The notes: a model not told the origin generated them from the sequence alone. Shown: positions 24,795-38,244, counted from the first letter of the stretch. The stretch: 64,000 nucleotides of DNA from Camarhynchus parvulus (GCF_901933205.1 NC_044600.1:8222501-8286500), one strand, 5' to 3'. Made by a program: numbers and translations.

Positions 24795-27700
24795 GACAGG
24801 AGCATCTTTTTGTGGTCCATCTCTTTGTAGCTCAAAGATAGAGTTGGCTGTTCCTCCTTATCACTGTGGGACAGCAATCTAAGGAAGCAAGTGTTCTCTG
24901 AACAATTCCTGCTCTTCTGTCAGAGCAGTGGGAGAAATGATGGCTGTGATGGCATGAGGCCATGCCTGGGTCAGAGAGAGATGATTTGTTCCCTTATTCT
25001 GGAGAAAGTAGCTTTGATTTTACAGAGTCCAAGAGCCTCAGAATGTCCATCCCCCTCCGCCCATCTTGCCCACAGTGGTGTTTGGACACAAGGCACTATC
25101 TTAGGAACTCAGAGCAAGATCTTTAAAAAGCCATCCTGAGAGAAAAGCTTTGCTCTTCTTTATTGCTTATCTCTTTTCTTAGCTGTGCTAGAGCCAAGAA
25201 GGAAATTAAGCTGCTCCCTGCAAGGTCTAATGTGAAACCTTGGCCACTTCAGCATCAAGATTGTTATTTGAGTACTTGTTCTAGTGCCAGAAACCTTTAC
25301 ATGGCCTTCACCTCTGCATTAACTAGAGAAGGGCACAGGCTTCATCTTCTCTCCCCTGGCAAAGCTCCTGCTAGCACTCAAAAGGACCCAGGTAATTGTG
25401 ATTGTCTGGAAGTGTGATGGTCTAATTGCACACAGATGGGCAGGAGCCAGAGCAAGGGACTGGCCCTCAGAGATGTGCATCTGCCACCCCAGAGCACTGA
25501 ATAAAGCTGTGCCTGCAGCTGGCAACAGGCTGAGGCAGGCCCTGTCCCCAACACCCTGACAATGTTTCTTTTAAGGATTTTTAAAGGGATGCTGGATGTG
25601 CTCTCAAAAGCTCATGAGGCAATATCAAATAGAGACAAATACAACAGAAGAAACCTGCTGTAGTCCAGAATGTATTTTCAAATTCAGGAAAGACATTATT
25701 TCTCCAGCACAGGGTGACATGAACATGGCAGCACTTTGTTGTTATTTCCCACTCCAGCACCCAGGGGAGTACTGGCAGAGGGTTCCCAGAGCAGGGTGAT
25801 ACCTGGGAAGAGTTGATAGCTGCCCTGAGGGGGCTGTTGCTCTTTGAAGTCAGAGAGGTTTTTCTCTAGGTCTTCTGCTGACTCTGCTGAGTATTAGAGA
25901 CAGAAAAGGCTGAGTAAAATTTTCTCTCTGTCTGGATAATTGTCTTCTCTGCTGCCTTGTTGAGAACGAATATGTCTGAGCTAATTTCTTTTATTTCCCA
26001 GTCAAAACCATACCTCCTTCCTTAGTTGATTAATTCTTCTTTGGGCTAGGGCTCAGAAAAACACAATAACTTACATTTGTCAGGAATCATCTTGACTGAG
26101 TGCTCCTCCCCTCAGCCCTTAACTCCAGAGTCAACCCTCCTACAGCCTGAATCTCCAATGCTACATCTGTGTTGACTCAGGAATGGACAGAAAGCTTCTT
26201 CTCTTGGGTATGGTTTGTGTACTTTGGCATTTCACTGAAGGCCTCTTAATATTTTGCCTTATACACTACAGCTTCTCCATTTCAGTCCAGTATTTCTCAG
26301 AAAGCATTCCCTTCACTGAGTTGTGCAGGTATCAGGCAAGAGCTTGAAAGCAGCATCCTTTGGGAAGGTTAGGACAGATTTGTGCTTTGTGCTATCTATA
26401 CTTGTGTCATTTCCCATTTCCCACAAAGGATAAGCTCACAGCTGAGCCCAGAGAATGAGCACAGACCCCTGTAGAACACTGTACTTTGAAAACCAGGATC
26501 CCTGGGGGAGTTATCAGCTATACAGACCCAATAACCCTCACTATTCCCAAGTGCCAAACAAATGAGCTACACAGACACTCCCTCTGCTTCAGTACCTCTA
26601 ATTAAACCCTCTTTAAAAGGCAGCTCCACACAGGAACACAGCTCTGTTTGCAAACACGTTGAGGTTTTCCTTTTTTTTTCAGTGAGTTGCTGATTGTTTC
26701 TTATTTTCCCAACAGACAGAAAATACATTAATTACTTGTTATATTGACTCCTGTAGTACTATTTTTACAGCCCTATTAGATTTACTGACGCCTACCAATT
26801 TTCTGCTCGAGCTGTTGACCTTCTCAGAGAGCTCTTGTCCCCAGCCACAGGAAGGTAGAGCTCAGCTGCCTTTCATACCCCTGAGCAATGATTAGTGAAA
26901 CACCCAACTGTGAGAATAAAAGGGACACGTTGTGGCCTCCCTAAATCCCAGGAGGGCTGCTTGAAAAGTCCCACTATGCCTGCCCTGCCTGAAACAGCAT
27001 TGCCATTCCCAAGGCTGCCACAGCGGAGGTCCTTACCTGTGCTTCACCAAAATAGTCTCAATCTCAGTTTCAACAGTGCAAAGGGCAGTGCTAATGAGGG
27101 CCACACTTCTCCAGAGAGGCTGGCAGGGGATGGTTGCTCTTCAGCTGCTGTCACCTTTGACAAGGAAGAAAAATCTGCCCCACATGCCAGCGGAACAGCA
27201 AACCCATGGCTGGCAGTGAATTTTCTCTGAGCTGGGGTTGCAAGGGAAGACACAGCCAGGGAACATCACCATTGCTGCCTGGCAGGATTAGCCATGCCAT
27301 GGCAGCAGCCTGCTTGTCCCTGCTGCCACAGGCTTCGAGCACAGCATGGGGTGGCCCTTGGTGGTTCAGCCACCATCTCCTGCCTCCCCTCTTCACAGCC
27401 CATGGACCCTGGGCCACCTGTGCTGCCACCATGCTGGGCAGGCACTTGAGCTAACACATCTTTTATAATGGCTTAAAAAAATTCAGCCCTTCTGTGCACA
27501 ACCCCTGCTGAAGTGGGCCTGCCCCAGCAGGAGAAGGGCCTCAAGCAGCCTTGCCCCCTGACACTGCCTGCCCTACTTTGGTGGTTGGCTTTAGATGCAC
27601 AAGAGAGGAGACGCGACAGGCAGTTTATGGGAGATCCTGATTGCTGGCACCCTGCACTTTGCTTTTGTCATGTCAAGTCATCTGCAAGCAGCTCAGAGCC

Positions 27701-28170
27701 TCTGTGATGGTGCTCTTTGCTTGCTCACATGGAAATGAAGTGAAAGCCAGGCTGACATGCACGACTGTGCAGAGAAGCAAACACAGAGCCTGAGCAGCAC
27801 TTCCACCAGATCTGAGCCACAGAGCCTCACCAGTGCCTGGGGAGAGTCTGCTTCACAGAAAGAAATTTCACTTTGGACAACATGAAGACAAGGTTCATGA
27901 AACCTCAAACCCAAAAGCAATCAAAGTTGTGGGAACTGATCAACAGAAAGCTGCTGCCTGCCCTGCTTCTGTCTGCGCTTTTCCTTCCTCTGTTCCTGGC
28001 CACCCTGAGGCACTTCACAGGTAACAGGTCACCACCCTGATGGTCACTTGCCTTTAGAGCGAGCAGCTTGGTTCATAGGGCAGGGAAACCTGAGTGTCTG
28101 ATAGGGTTTGAGCAGGGCTGGGCCAGCAGCTTTGCCAGGGGCTGGTGGGCTGTATCAGGGACTGCAGACA

Positions 28171-28342
28171 TCCACCCACCCACCCACCCATCCATCCATC
28201 CATCCACCCATCCATCCATCCATCCATCCATCCATCCATCCATCCATCCATCCATCCATCCATCCATCCATCCATCCATCCATCCATCCATCCATCCATC
28301 CATCCATCCATCCATCCATCCATCCATCCATCCATCCATCCC
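28171..28342. repeat. (CATC)n tetranucleotide microsatellite, about 43 copies
   Basis: About 172 bp of uninterrupted or nearly uninterrupted CCAT/CATC units; the left edge has a few CCAC variants (28171-28190, 28206-28209). Because the 12-bp translation period has no stops, every frame is open on both strands, which explains several overlapping open frames here. In the sense (minus) strand of IL1RAPL2 the unit is GATG. Confidence 0.98.
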
Positions 28343-30580
28343 CAGACTCTCCCTCTGTCTCTCTCCTCATCTACCCCTCTATAAAGGGAAGGTGACTTTT
28401 TTGCACAGTTGTTCCAATACATCCCTCAGTCTATGAAATATGAGCTGGGGTAACAGAAAAACACCAGAAGTACAAGGATACTATAAATCATTCCAGAACA
28501 TGATGCAACCCATTGTAGCTCAATCAGAAGTATCTTAACTCCCTCCTAGCCCCACAATATTTTAATTTTCAATGCACTAGATTTCTAGAAAAGTCTAGTT
28601 TTTCAGTGATGGCAAAGTATTCTCTCAATAAAATGAAAATATATCTTTACTCCCAAGCAGAAAGATACACTGTCTCTACTTTGGGACCACAGTTGAACAG
28701 AAAGGAAGATGAGCCCTATGGAGACAAGTTCACACAAAAAAAACTTTTGGTTGCAAACAGACTTGGAATGGTAAGATCTGAAAAACATGATCCCTCTTTC
28801 AGTGACTTCAATTTCACATAAAATCCTGAGTAGTGAGACCTGCTGTGGTCCCAGGTGACAGATGGAACCACTGTGAGTCAGATTAGCAGCTTACTTCCCG
28901 TGCACAGACACAGAGGTGTAGTCAACAGCTGATATTGGGTCCCTCCCAAATGCAAATGTGCTCACATGTCTCCAACTTGAAAAAGAGGATAATAAAAATC
29001 TCCCAAAGACTCATTTAAAATAGAAGTTATTCAATTTTCTTTTGTTTTACACCAGATGTGCTCCAGACATGCTAACTCAGCCTCTAAAGATTTTCCTGCC
29101 TACTACAGTCTCCTCTTCTAACTACTCATCAAAGCACAGCAGGTAAAAATTTCCCTCCTCCACATCACCAGTCACCAATACAACCTTGTCATTTCAATTT
29201 CTCACACCTCTTCTTTCCCCCTGTCCTGTATCTCTGCAAAGTCTCATCTCTACAGCTTATTGCCATTGGCTACTAATGTTGAACAAAGCGTTCCCAATTT
29301 CAAACACAATGAAAAGAAAAATCAGTAGCACAAGAAAGAGAAAATTAACCATGGAAACCACTCTCCCAGGGATGGCCAGGTTCAGCACCTGAATCTGCTG
29401 CTTTACAGAAGCACGGACTCACCTGCTGCTGCTATTCTTCATTTCCTCCAGTGTTTGTTACACTGAAAAATCTGCTTCCAAACACAGGAAAAGCACTGGG
29501 GCAGGAGCCAACCTGAGCCTCCTCACCCTCTTGAACAGCACAAAAGTGTGGTTCTGCTCCCATGATCAGGCTTACCTATAGGCACATCTCCACACCCTGC
29601 CAGGAGCCCAGCTCATGTTTTGCAATAAGCAATGATGAGGAGACATGAATCATCCCCTCAATCCTCTGTCACAGGCACACAAGATCTTTCCCCTGTTCCT
29701 GCTGGATCTCCAGTAAGCTGTTCTCATAGCAGGTTTTCACTTTAGAAAGCAATTTGTCAGTACAAGTGATGCTTAAATTTTAAAAGGTAGTGACTAGTGC
29801 TGGGATTCAGAATCTCAGTCCTGACTCAGGCAGACCAAATCAGGCCACTGCCTCTTTGGATTGAGGGTTGGTAGCCAAAACTCCATTTTGCTCTGATTGC
29901 TAGTATTTAAAATTTTAGTGTGTTAAAAATGGCATCTCAGGATGTCAGTCTACAGACATGGCCTGTGTTTGAGGGCACTTCTGAGAGCACCAAAGCACAC
30001 AAGGCCTGGCTCCTGCCTACAGCCATTTGGCTATGGGACAGAGAAGGAAGACAAAAGCAAGCAGGTTTTCTTTTGGGACAGTCTCTATTTTACCTGATGT
30101 TTTTTACAGCCAAAAGGCTGCTCCTTACCACTCATCCATGCAGGAAAGCAAAGAAGGGGGAAGCTATGGGCTTTGCTTCAAAGACAGGAGCAATTGTCTG
30201 GTTCCATTGTACCACAGACTGCTTCTAGCATCTGCTTTAGGAGGCAGTGAGGAAAAGCAAGCTTGGCTGCATTGCGGGATCATCTACCCTCCTCTTCTGT
30301 GGGCTGGCTGATAGTCTTGTGCACCCCTTGGCACTGCAGCAGAAACCAGCACCTCATTTTCAGAAGCTTGCAAGTAACATATCTGTACCAGCCTCCCCAG
30401 GGCTTGTAGATTTTTTTAGTGCTGGTTATTTGTACATTGTATTTTATAAAGAAGGAAAGAGAACACAGATTAATAGCGTGAGTAAATGGAAACCTTCTAC
30501 CTAATTTTATATGCTCCTGGAGAAAATACTTATGTGACAAAGTATTTTTAAAGTAGGAAGGTATAAGCTGCCTGCAGTCC

Positions 30581-30714
30581 CTATAGTATTTATACTATAT
30601 ATACTCTATATAGTATAGAGTATATATAGTGTATATCAGGACTATATATGGTATATACATTTATATTCTATATAGTAATATTTATATACTATATAGTACT
30701 ATTTATATATAGAG
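30581..30714. repeat. AT-rich palindromic block (TATA-type low complexity)
   Basis: About 134 bp made almost only of A and T in TATA/CTATA words. It includes a perfect inverted repeat: arm 30594-30610 (ACTATATATACTCTATA), 3-nt spacer, arm 30614-30630. Further CTATATAGTA words follow at 30669-30698. Such blocks can extrude hairpins; it may be an expanded AT microsatellite. Confidence 0.9.
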
Positions 30715-32246
30715 CAAATGTATTTTGGAAGATAAGTACAGCTATATACTCAGACATCGAATATCAAATGACCCTGTCCAGTTCCCAGGAGAGATTTGTG
30801 AATCTGGCAAATCTCAGCAGAGCTGGAAGGCCCTGATCAAGAGAAAACACATGGTGACAGGAAGGCTTCTGTCAGGATCAATTTACTTTGGCAAAATGTA
30901 TTTAAGAAGCCTTGTAGAAAGTATTATCCTGTTATATAGATAGCTCTGGCTATGCCAGAAAGCCTTTTGCATATACTTCCCCCAAGGCACGAAGGGTTTA
31001 TGACTGCTTTGTCCTCAGTAAAATAAAATTGCAGTCAACATCCTTCTCTCCCTTAGCTCCCCCCCTTCTGCATACTGCCCCTAACCCACCTTAAAATAAA
31101 ACTTTGGCAGAGTCATCTATCACTGTGAATATAAGAGCAGACATTTCATGAAACTTAAAAAAAGTAATATCCATATTCTTTGCCCAAACATAAAACATGA
31201 TAGATATGGATTGGTTGCCATTTTTTATGAATCTGCTTAGAGCCCCAGTGGATATAAATTATGGTAAAGGGCAAACTACAAGTTCTACATGACTTGGCTT
31301 GTAGTAATGAGAAACTAACCCTGCACAGTGTGTCAGCAGATGACATACTGCTCCTCGTAGTTATCGTTAGTATCCATCAGCTTCCTGTTGGGGAATTCTC
31401 CCTGCCCTTACCCTGCTGTCAGAGCCTTGGTAACAATCCAAGCAGTTGCTCCTGTTCAGTAACATCCACAGCCAGTCACCAGCTGTAAGGATCCTTGTTT
31501 TCTGAAAACTTATTTGGTTTTAAAGGAGGAAGAAAAGGATCTTGCTGCTTTTGCAGTATGTCTGGTTTCTGTCACTCTAGCCTCTCACAGGGGTAGTGAT
31601 TGCCTTCTATCCAAGCACCTTCTCTGCCTGCAAGTCCAAGGAAATAAGCTTTGTCTTTTTGATGCATCCATGCCTTTTGCTATGTGGCAGCAACGCTTCT
31701 GTCATCATGAGGAGTCAGAATGCTGGGCTCCAATCCAGGTACTGACATGCAGAAGCCTAACAGAGACTTACCTAAAACTTTAAAAGGCAAGCTGAAAAAA
31801 TATTCTCATTCAGAGAGAGCATGGCCTATTTGCCAACTACCCCTGCTTTGAGAGATCCTCTTCTTTGCACAGGACTGAGAAAAACAAGCTATTGCAATGT
31901 TTGACCCTTTTAGTGTTATCTTCCTATCATGAGCAAAGGGCTGTTATTTTACCTCTTCAGACAGCTGAGCAGACAGCCAGAGCATTGGTGCCACTTCTAG
32001 CTGGTTCAAAACTTTCACAGTGACTTTTATCAAAAGGAACCTCCATCTGGTGGTGGTGGGGGGGTCATTTGCATATAGAGATTAAAATATCATCCATATT
32101 CCAGGATTCATTCTGGACACAAATGTCCACAGTGCTAGCCCCAAGAGGACAAATGAAAGTGTTACACTGAGGTAAACTTGATGTGATTAAGTCTGTTGGC
32201 TTCAGCAAGGGTATCCAAATGACAGAAGGGATTAAAAGAGATAGCA

Positions 32247-32274
32247 GCAGGCAGGCAGGCAGGCAGGCAGGCAG
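32247..32274. repeat. (GCAG)7 microsatellite
   Basis: Seven perfect GCAG units. Confidence 0.95.
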
Positions 32275-33273
32275 TGGTAGTGCAGGCTGCTGCTAAGGTG
32301 GCTTTGTGACCTCAGGGAGCAGGAGCTGCTCAGCACACAGCTGCCTATTGCTTATCTTAATGATATCAGCCAGAACCACACTGGTTTTTGTGTTTACTGC
32401 AAGAAGAACCATGAGGCAGGAGAACTTCAAAGGGGAGTAAAAAGCTCAAGTGGAGACCAAGAGCCATGATCCTGTCCTCAGTGCACTCCAAAGCTTCCCT
32501 CTCAAACCAGAACAACTTCATGCTACAATGACAGCAGCTGATTTGGTTTATAGTACAGTTTATAGAGCACACAGAACAGGCTGGGGTAACTTTTTCCATG
32601 TGCAAATCTTACTGAACTTCTCAAGTTGAATGGTTGAAAACCAAACCACTGTGTCCAAAGCAGAGAACAAGGGGAAGAGGCAGTTTGGGACAACACCATG
32701 CTCAGATCCTCCCTTGATGCTCTTGGGTATCTCAGACATGCCTCTTATCCTTCACCCATTTTACCAACCCAGCCAGAGAGGGGGACAGGCTCAAGCTGAA
32801 AGGCAGAAACAATTCTGCTTTAAATCATACTCTCTGCTGAGAAGCTGATGATGCTGAAGCTTCAGAAGAAGGTAAAGTGCCAATACCTGCTCTTGGGATG
32901 GCACTGTGGGACCCCACTGCATGTTTTGCATAGACTGGTGCTCTAATGCTTGGCCTCTGTGTGATACAGATCTAGAGGAGAATTCTTGGCTTTATCCTGT
33001 TGGTTATAGAGAAAACTGAAGTTCAGTGGTCTAATTCAAGTATGATGAAGTGTCCAACAATGCCTGAAGACTGTTCTGGCATTTAGATATATATTAAAAC
33101 TCTCTCATGCATTTTTGGAGCCTGAGTTCTGTTTTAACTCTTTGGGTTGTCAGCAGTGGAAAAGAATAACACAGGTTTGAGCTCCCTTCAAGGAAGTACA
33201 ATCAGCAGGGAATCAGATCAGGTGCTCTGAGCATGATGTAGGGCAATGAATCTAAGGAAGGAATCGTGACTGA

Positions 33274-33290
33274 TCTCTCTCTCTCTCTCT
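33274..33290. repeat. (TC)8 microsatellite
   Basis: Seventeen nucleotides of alternating T and C, followed by TTCATTGCCAG, so that it mimics a plus-strand splice acceptor. Confidence 0.9.
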
Positions 33291-36200
33291 TCATTGCCAG
33301 ACTGGGGGGCTGAGAAGTCCTAGAAGGACTCATGCACAGGCAGTACTGGTTGGAAAAATCATGACAAACCACCTCCACTGAAGTGTGATGAAACTTACTG
33401 TCTAATCCAAACTGGAATTTTTGGACATTATTAGAATGCCCACCAAGCTGTTTTCCAAAAAAGACTCTAGTTCTGAAACACAGGTGTAGTATTTCTTCCA
33501 GGCCCAGGGAAAAACCAAAACGCTACAGGGACCAGATGGGCATGTGAGGGTCAGGGAAGGAAAACTGGGCCCTTCTTCCTGTGCTCTCAAAACAGCTCCT
33601 GCAGTGTACATTGCTTCTATAAGATATATATCTGGTTCCAAGAAGTATCACTAAAGCACTATTTGGGAATATATTGATCAGTGGACATTTACAACATTGT
33701 CAGTCCCAGACAAGATGACCCAAGATCAATTATTATATTGGGAACTGCTTACAAATGTCAGAGACATTACTTAGGAAATTGATCTTGACTTTATGAAATT
33801 TGAAGATCAATAGAAAGCAGCAAAAAATTACCAGGCTATTAGTAAGGCACTGATACTCCTATAGACAGTTCTCTGGAATTTATGTACTCACAGAAACACA
33901 TACTGTGTTTACATACCTGACACCTATGGGCTACCTATACCCTCACCAGATGCTCAGTGCTCTCGCTGAATTGCACAGTTGCTCCAGAGTCTCATCCCTT
34001 TTGGGATTTTGACCCATCATTACTATTATTATCTCAGTGCCATCATAATCTTGTACATGTTCTCCTTGGGATACACAGGCGTGCACCAGCAGCACTCAGC
34101 AGCTTCCCTTCTTGCCAAGTGCTCCAGGAGACAACTTATTAAGAACATTGAGCTAGTCAGTCACTAGGGGACAAAAGAAAAAGAGAAGTCTGCATTGTTG
34201 TTTTTCTAAAACACAAAATAATATTAAATATGTTTGTGTTAGTGTCCTGAACTAATTATTCTGAAGTACAAAGAAGTCTAGGAAAGCACAGCATTTCTCA
34301 TTCAATTGTGTTTGTGCCTTCAGAATGAGCTTTGTAATGAGAACCCTATCGCCGCCCACAGGAAAGAAAATGGTTGTTTTGTCACATCATTTACAAATGT
34401 CATTTTAAACTTCTGTTGCTTCCCTGGTAGGAAGGGTTTGAGTAAGCACAAAGCTGTCCATGAAATCATCTGTATTTCTTTCTGGCTACCTGCTACATAG
34501 TAACTGCTTTTCTCTGTCAAAACTGCCACTACTTTGAAAAGAAGGATTTAAGAATTCAGAAAATGAAGCTTGATTTCCCTTTCTTCTCCTCAAAAAAGAG
34601 ATTCATGAGCTAGCTAAGCTGCCAGGGTTTTGAAAGCAGATAATGACTGTCTAGCTGCAGGTGAACAGAAACCTGGTACACAAAACTCAGCTATGTTTGA
34701 GCCCCCAGCACTCATTGTGGTTGTTAAAACTCCACAGGTCCCAAGAGTGAAGAGAAAGATGAAAGGTCTCCTGTGATTAATTACAGTTGTGTCACACCTG
34801 CTCAGTCCCCTCATTTCCTCTCCCCCTTCCATGTAGGTACCTCAGTTTTAGTCTGATCAGTCTGGAGGAGGTTTGCAGGATAGTGAATGCCTGTGGACAT
34901 TGAAGGTCATCAGAAATTCTGCCTGGGGTTTAATTGCAAGTCCTCTGCATTGCTTCTTTGAGAGGGGCTTGAAGTGACACAGATAAGAGGGGATTTAGAA
35001 AATTTTCTTTATTGCCTTTCAGATCCAAAGCAGAATCAAAGACAAGAAACTCCTCCATTAGGCCCATTCTCACTTTCAAGATGATGCTTTAGAAGTATCA
35101 AAGAAAGCAAGCAGAAATACAGGTGGGAAGCTCTGCTTGGAGTCAAAAGAGGCTAAGGGGAGGAGAGGGGATGCTTTTTTCGGACAGATTCTCTGAAAAA
35201 GAAATGTCAAATCAAGTGACTGAAGCAAAAATACCACTGTTGCCTTACAGGCTACAGAGTCTTCCCATTTCCTTGCTGATTTGTCAGAAAAGCATTAATG
35301 TTGAAGAACAGAAGATGAACTAATGTACATGACCTGAATATACAAAGTCATTCTGGGGGTCATCAGATGGAGATGACAATTCAAAACTCAACAAGGACTT
35401 TGACTTTTTTTCTTCCAACTTATTTTTTATAAAGCATCACACAGTTATTATTTTTCCTTGTCATTGACATTGCAACTGTCAACTGAATAAATAGTGATGT
35501 TTCAAAGGAACATCACACACTGGGAAGAGGGCATCAAGGAAATTAGAACACTGAGCAGGAGCCTGACTGTCACAGGAGGCATGACAAGCAATGACTTTGT
35601 AACTGTGCCTGTGAGTGTAGCTGTGCAGTCAGTAAATACTGGCATGCCCTTTTCATTGCATTTTATTCCTCCTGGCACAGCTGCCAAAGGAAAAACTTCT
35701 CATTTAACAGATTCCTGCCAAGAGTAGTAAGGGGAATAGCCTCATTTGTGGCATCTGAGGATTTTGTTACATGGCACCATGTTTTAAAGCCCCCAAAGAT
35801 CTGTCTAATAATGAAGCCTACACGCTCAGATGTTGGTATTGGCAAGTTCTTTGATTTAAGTGTACTTGTCCCTTTGTCAAGCAATAGTAAACAAGCTGTG
35901 CTTTTGCATTTTTGATGTGTGTGTAAAAGCAATGTGAAATGACATCAAAGCAGCTCCCACAGCACTGCCCACAATTTCTTTAGCACGAGGAGCAGAAGGC
36001 ATTAGCAGCACCTGGGAATAAATAAGAAAGAATCCTGCTGATGTGATCTACCCTGTGCCGAACAAGTTAACTTTCCTAGAGATTAAGCAGTCAATGATGT
36101 GACTCAGTGATTACATTTTAGCAAGTTGTGTGCAGTTTCTTTGTATGCCAAACGCAGACTGGCTGACTGCAGCAAATTCAGCTGAACCACTTGGCAGCAT

Positions 36201-38244
36201 CCAGTGCTGAACCACACTTCTCCTAATGCTACACCCATGCAGAGGCACAGTCCAGCTCCCATCCCATCCAACAGGGACTCACAGCTGATGGAATTATACC
36301 TACTTAGCCAAATCCAAGATTTACCAGCTTTGGTCACGATTCTGTGAAAATTTCCTTAATTATGCAGCTAATTCTGTTACAGCCACTGAGTCTTGAGATG
36401 TTGAGCTTGACACCAGCTGAGAAAGGCAGACAGGCAGAACAGCTTAAGAGGGCCAGGGAGAAGTCAGAGGAAGAATGCAAGGACTTGTATGTTCAGTTTT
36501 TGGAAAGAGAATTGGAAGGTGTTTACAATAGAGTGTACAAGGATTCCACTGGGAAGAAAGGCAAGAAAGTGGAAGATTTCTTAGCACAGCAGGAGAGGCA
36601 TTTAAAGAGCTGAAAGGGGTACCCAGAAAAGTTTTAATTGCAAACAAAATACCAGTTTGAAACAGTGAATCTAAATAGCAATTTGAGGAGATGACTCTGA
36701 GAAATAGTGAATTCTCCAGCTCAACCACCTTGAGATCAAGGCAAGTTGTTTTCCTGAACTACATAATCTTTTAAAACACACTGTCCTAGGCTCAGCACAG
36801 GTGGTGACTGAAAATTTCATTGCCCATAATGCACACAAGATGAAACCAGGTGAACTAACAAACTCTCTTGAAACTCTGAGAGTCTACAGACTAATGCTGA
36901 TGGAATTACTTGCATGAAAAATTCCCAAATTAATCAGAGCTTGCATGACTAGTGAAAATTTCTCCCAACAGATACCATCTATTTGACATACTCCATCACA
37001 ATAAAGCAAGATGACCTATATCCTAATTTAGAGGAAACAACAAAACCAAAGGGACTTACGAAGACTTTCAGAAAAAACTTTTGGTGGTTTTTTCCTCCAA
37101 AGAGTTTCATAGTTGCTGAGGTTTGTTTTGTTTTCTGCAGACTTGACTATTGAAGTGTAGTTGTCCAAATCTAATCTTAGCATTTTTCATCATCTTCGAA
37201 ATTTCCCACATCTAATGAAATCATCTTTCTCATGACTCTGCACACATTATTTGCTTTTTTTTTTTCCTGTTTTAGAGGTAGGAACAAAACATATTACCCT
37301 TAAATGCAGGGGTCACTAAACAGAATTTAGGGAAAGGTCATTTTAGCTATCTATCTGCAGAAGAAAAGTTATTCAAAATACAAAACATGAAATTCCTTAA
37401 ATTAGTTTTAGGTTAAGAGGAGAAGCAAACAAATAGAAAAATGATCCTCAGGCTTGACTGAAAACCTCCTTATCTGTAAATTGACCTTTTTTTCTGAGTT
37501 CTCTTGGCAGCTTTGGCCTGAAGGAAGGTCTAGATGATGTGACTGCTTTCTTAGTAGAGCAACAAGATTAATGGGACAGATTCTCATTCACTGTATATAG
37601 ACAATTCTCTGGGACTTACTCTCTGAGGGTCTAGCCCAATATAATTTCACAATGATGAAGCAATTCTTAATGGGGTAGGTTACATTTCAAAAGGCTGTGA
37701 AAGCATTAAAGCATCATTTTAGCCAGTAATGCTAAAAATGGACATTTTCTCCATCCTCCTAGGAGCAGAAGGTAGTGGACACTCTGTGATTAATTTCTAA
37801 TTCTGCAGTTCATCTCAGTCTGTGGCACTGAGAATGTCAGCCCAACTTACTGTGGCAATTATTCTGAACCAAGAGGACATCTTTAACGAGCCAGGACTCT
37901 ATTGCTGACCTGTTTCCAACTCATTAATGCTTTTATAAGTCTTTGCCATCTTTCACTTCCACATCAACTTCCTCACAGATGTACTTACCAGTACACCTGG
38001 CACTTTGCTAACAAATGATGTGGCACACAGCTCTCAGCCGGGAGAGATCTTCCTCCAAAAATTAAAGCCACACTTTGAAAATGCATTTGGAGTGACAGTG
38101 AACTCCATCAAGTCTCAACTGCTTATTAAATCAGCAACACTCAGTCAAAACCTGTGCAGTTGTCTGAGTCCAATACCATTTTTCACTGATGCCATACCAT
38201 TCTAAAGATTTTCTTCTTGGCTCTTGAATAATTAAACAATATCC

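Larger units (their letters stand above)
16665..28170 (-). other. IL1RAPL2: Start of the giant upstream IL1RAPL2 intron, first section
   Basis: I looked here for the small linker exon expected before Ig3 (family motif KPPKPLFPMEN) and for Ig2 and Ig1 exons, and found none. Content: an A-rich (AAAAC)n/poly(A) run at 17258-17314, an AT-rich block at 22121-22183, a (CA)n run at 22255-22271, a 17-nt perfect tandem duplication at 24761-24794 and CpG-poor GC-rich patches near 22.4-22.7 and 26.9-27.7 kb. No gene can be supported. Confidence 0.75.
28343..38244 (-). other. IL1RAPL2: Giant IL1RAPL2 intron, second section
   Basis: No recognisable exon. It contains the palindromic AT block (30581-30714), (GCAG)7 at 32247-32274, a G-rich run beside an octamer motif at 32049-32074, a (TC)n run at 33274-33290, a charged 89-codon open frame at 36344-36613 and a coding-like scrap at 37060-37183. 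The remainder shows nothing I can name. Confidence 0.75.

Noticed and set aside
28054..28436. Long open frames on both strands encoding PSIH and MDGW repeats
   Set aside because: They are translations of the (CATC)n microsatellite, in which no frame contains a stop.
33274..33300. Plus-strand acceptor look-alike made by (TC)n plus TTCATTGCCAG
   Set aside because: It is explained by the microsatellite; no coding frame or donor in a sensible position was recognised behind it.
37251..37275. Very strong plus-strand splice acceptor look-alike (T-run, CCTGTTTTAG) followed at once by a donor-like GTAGGA
   Set aside because: It lies antisense to the host gene and no open exon of useful length follows. 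T-runs give such look-alikes often.
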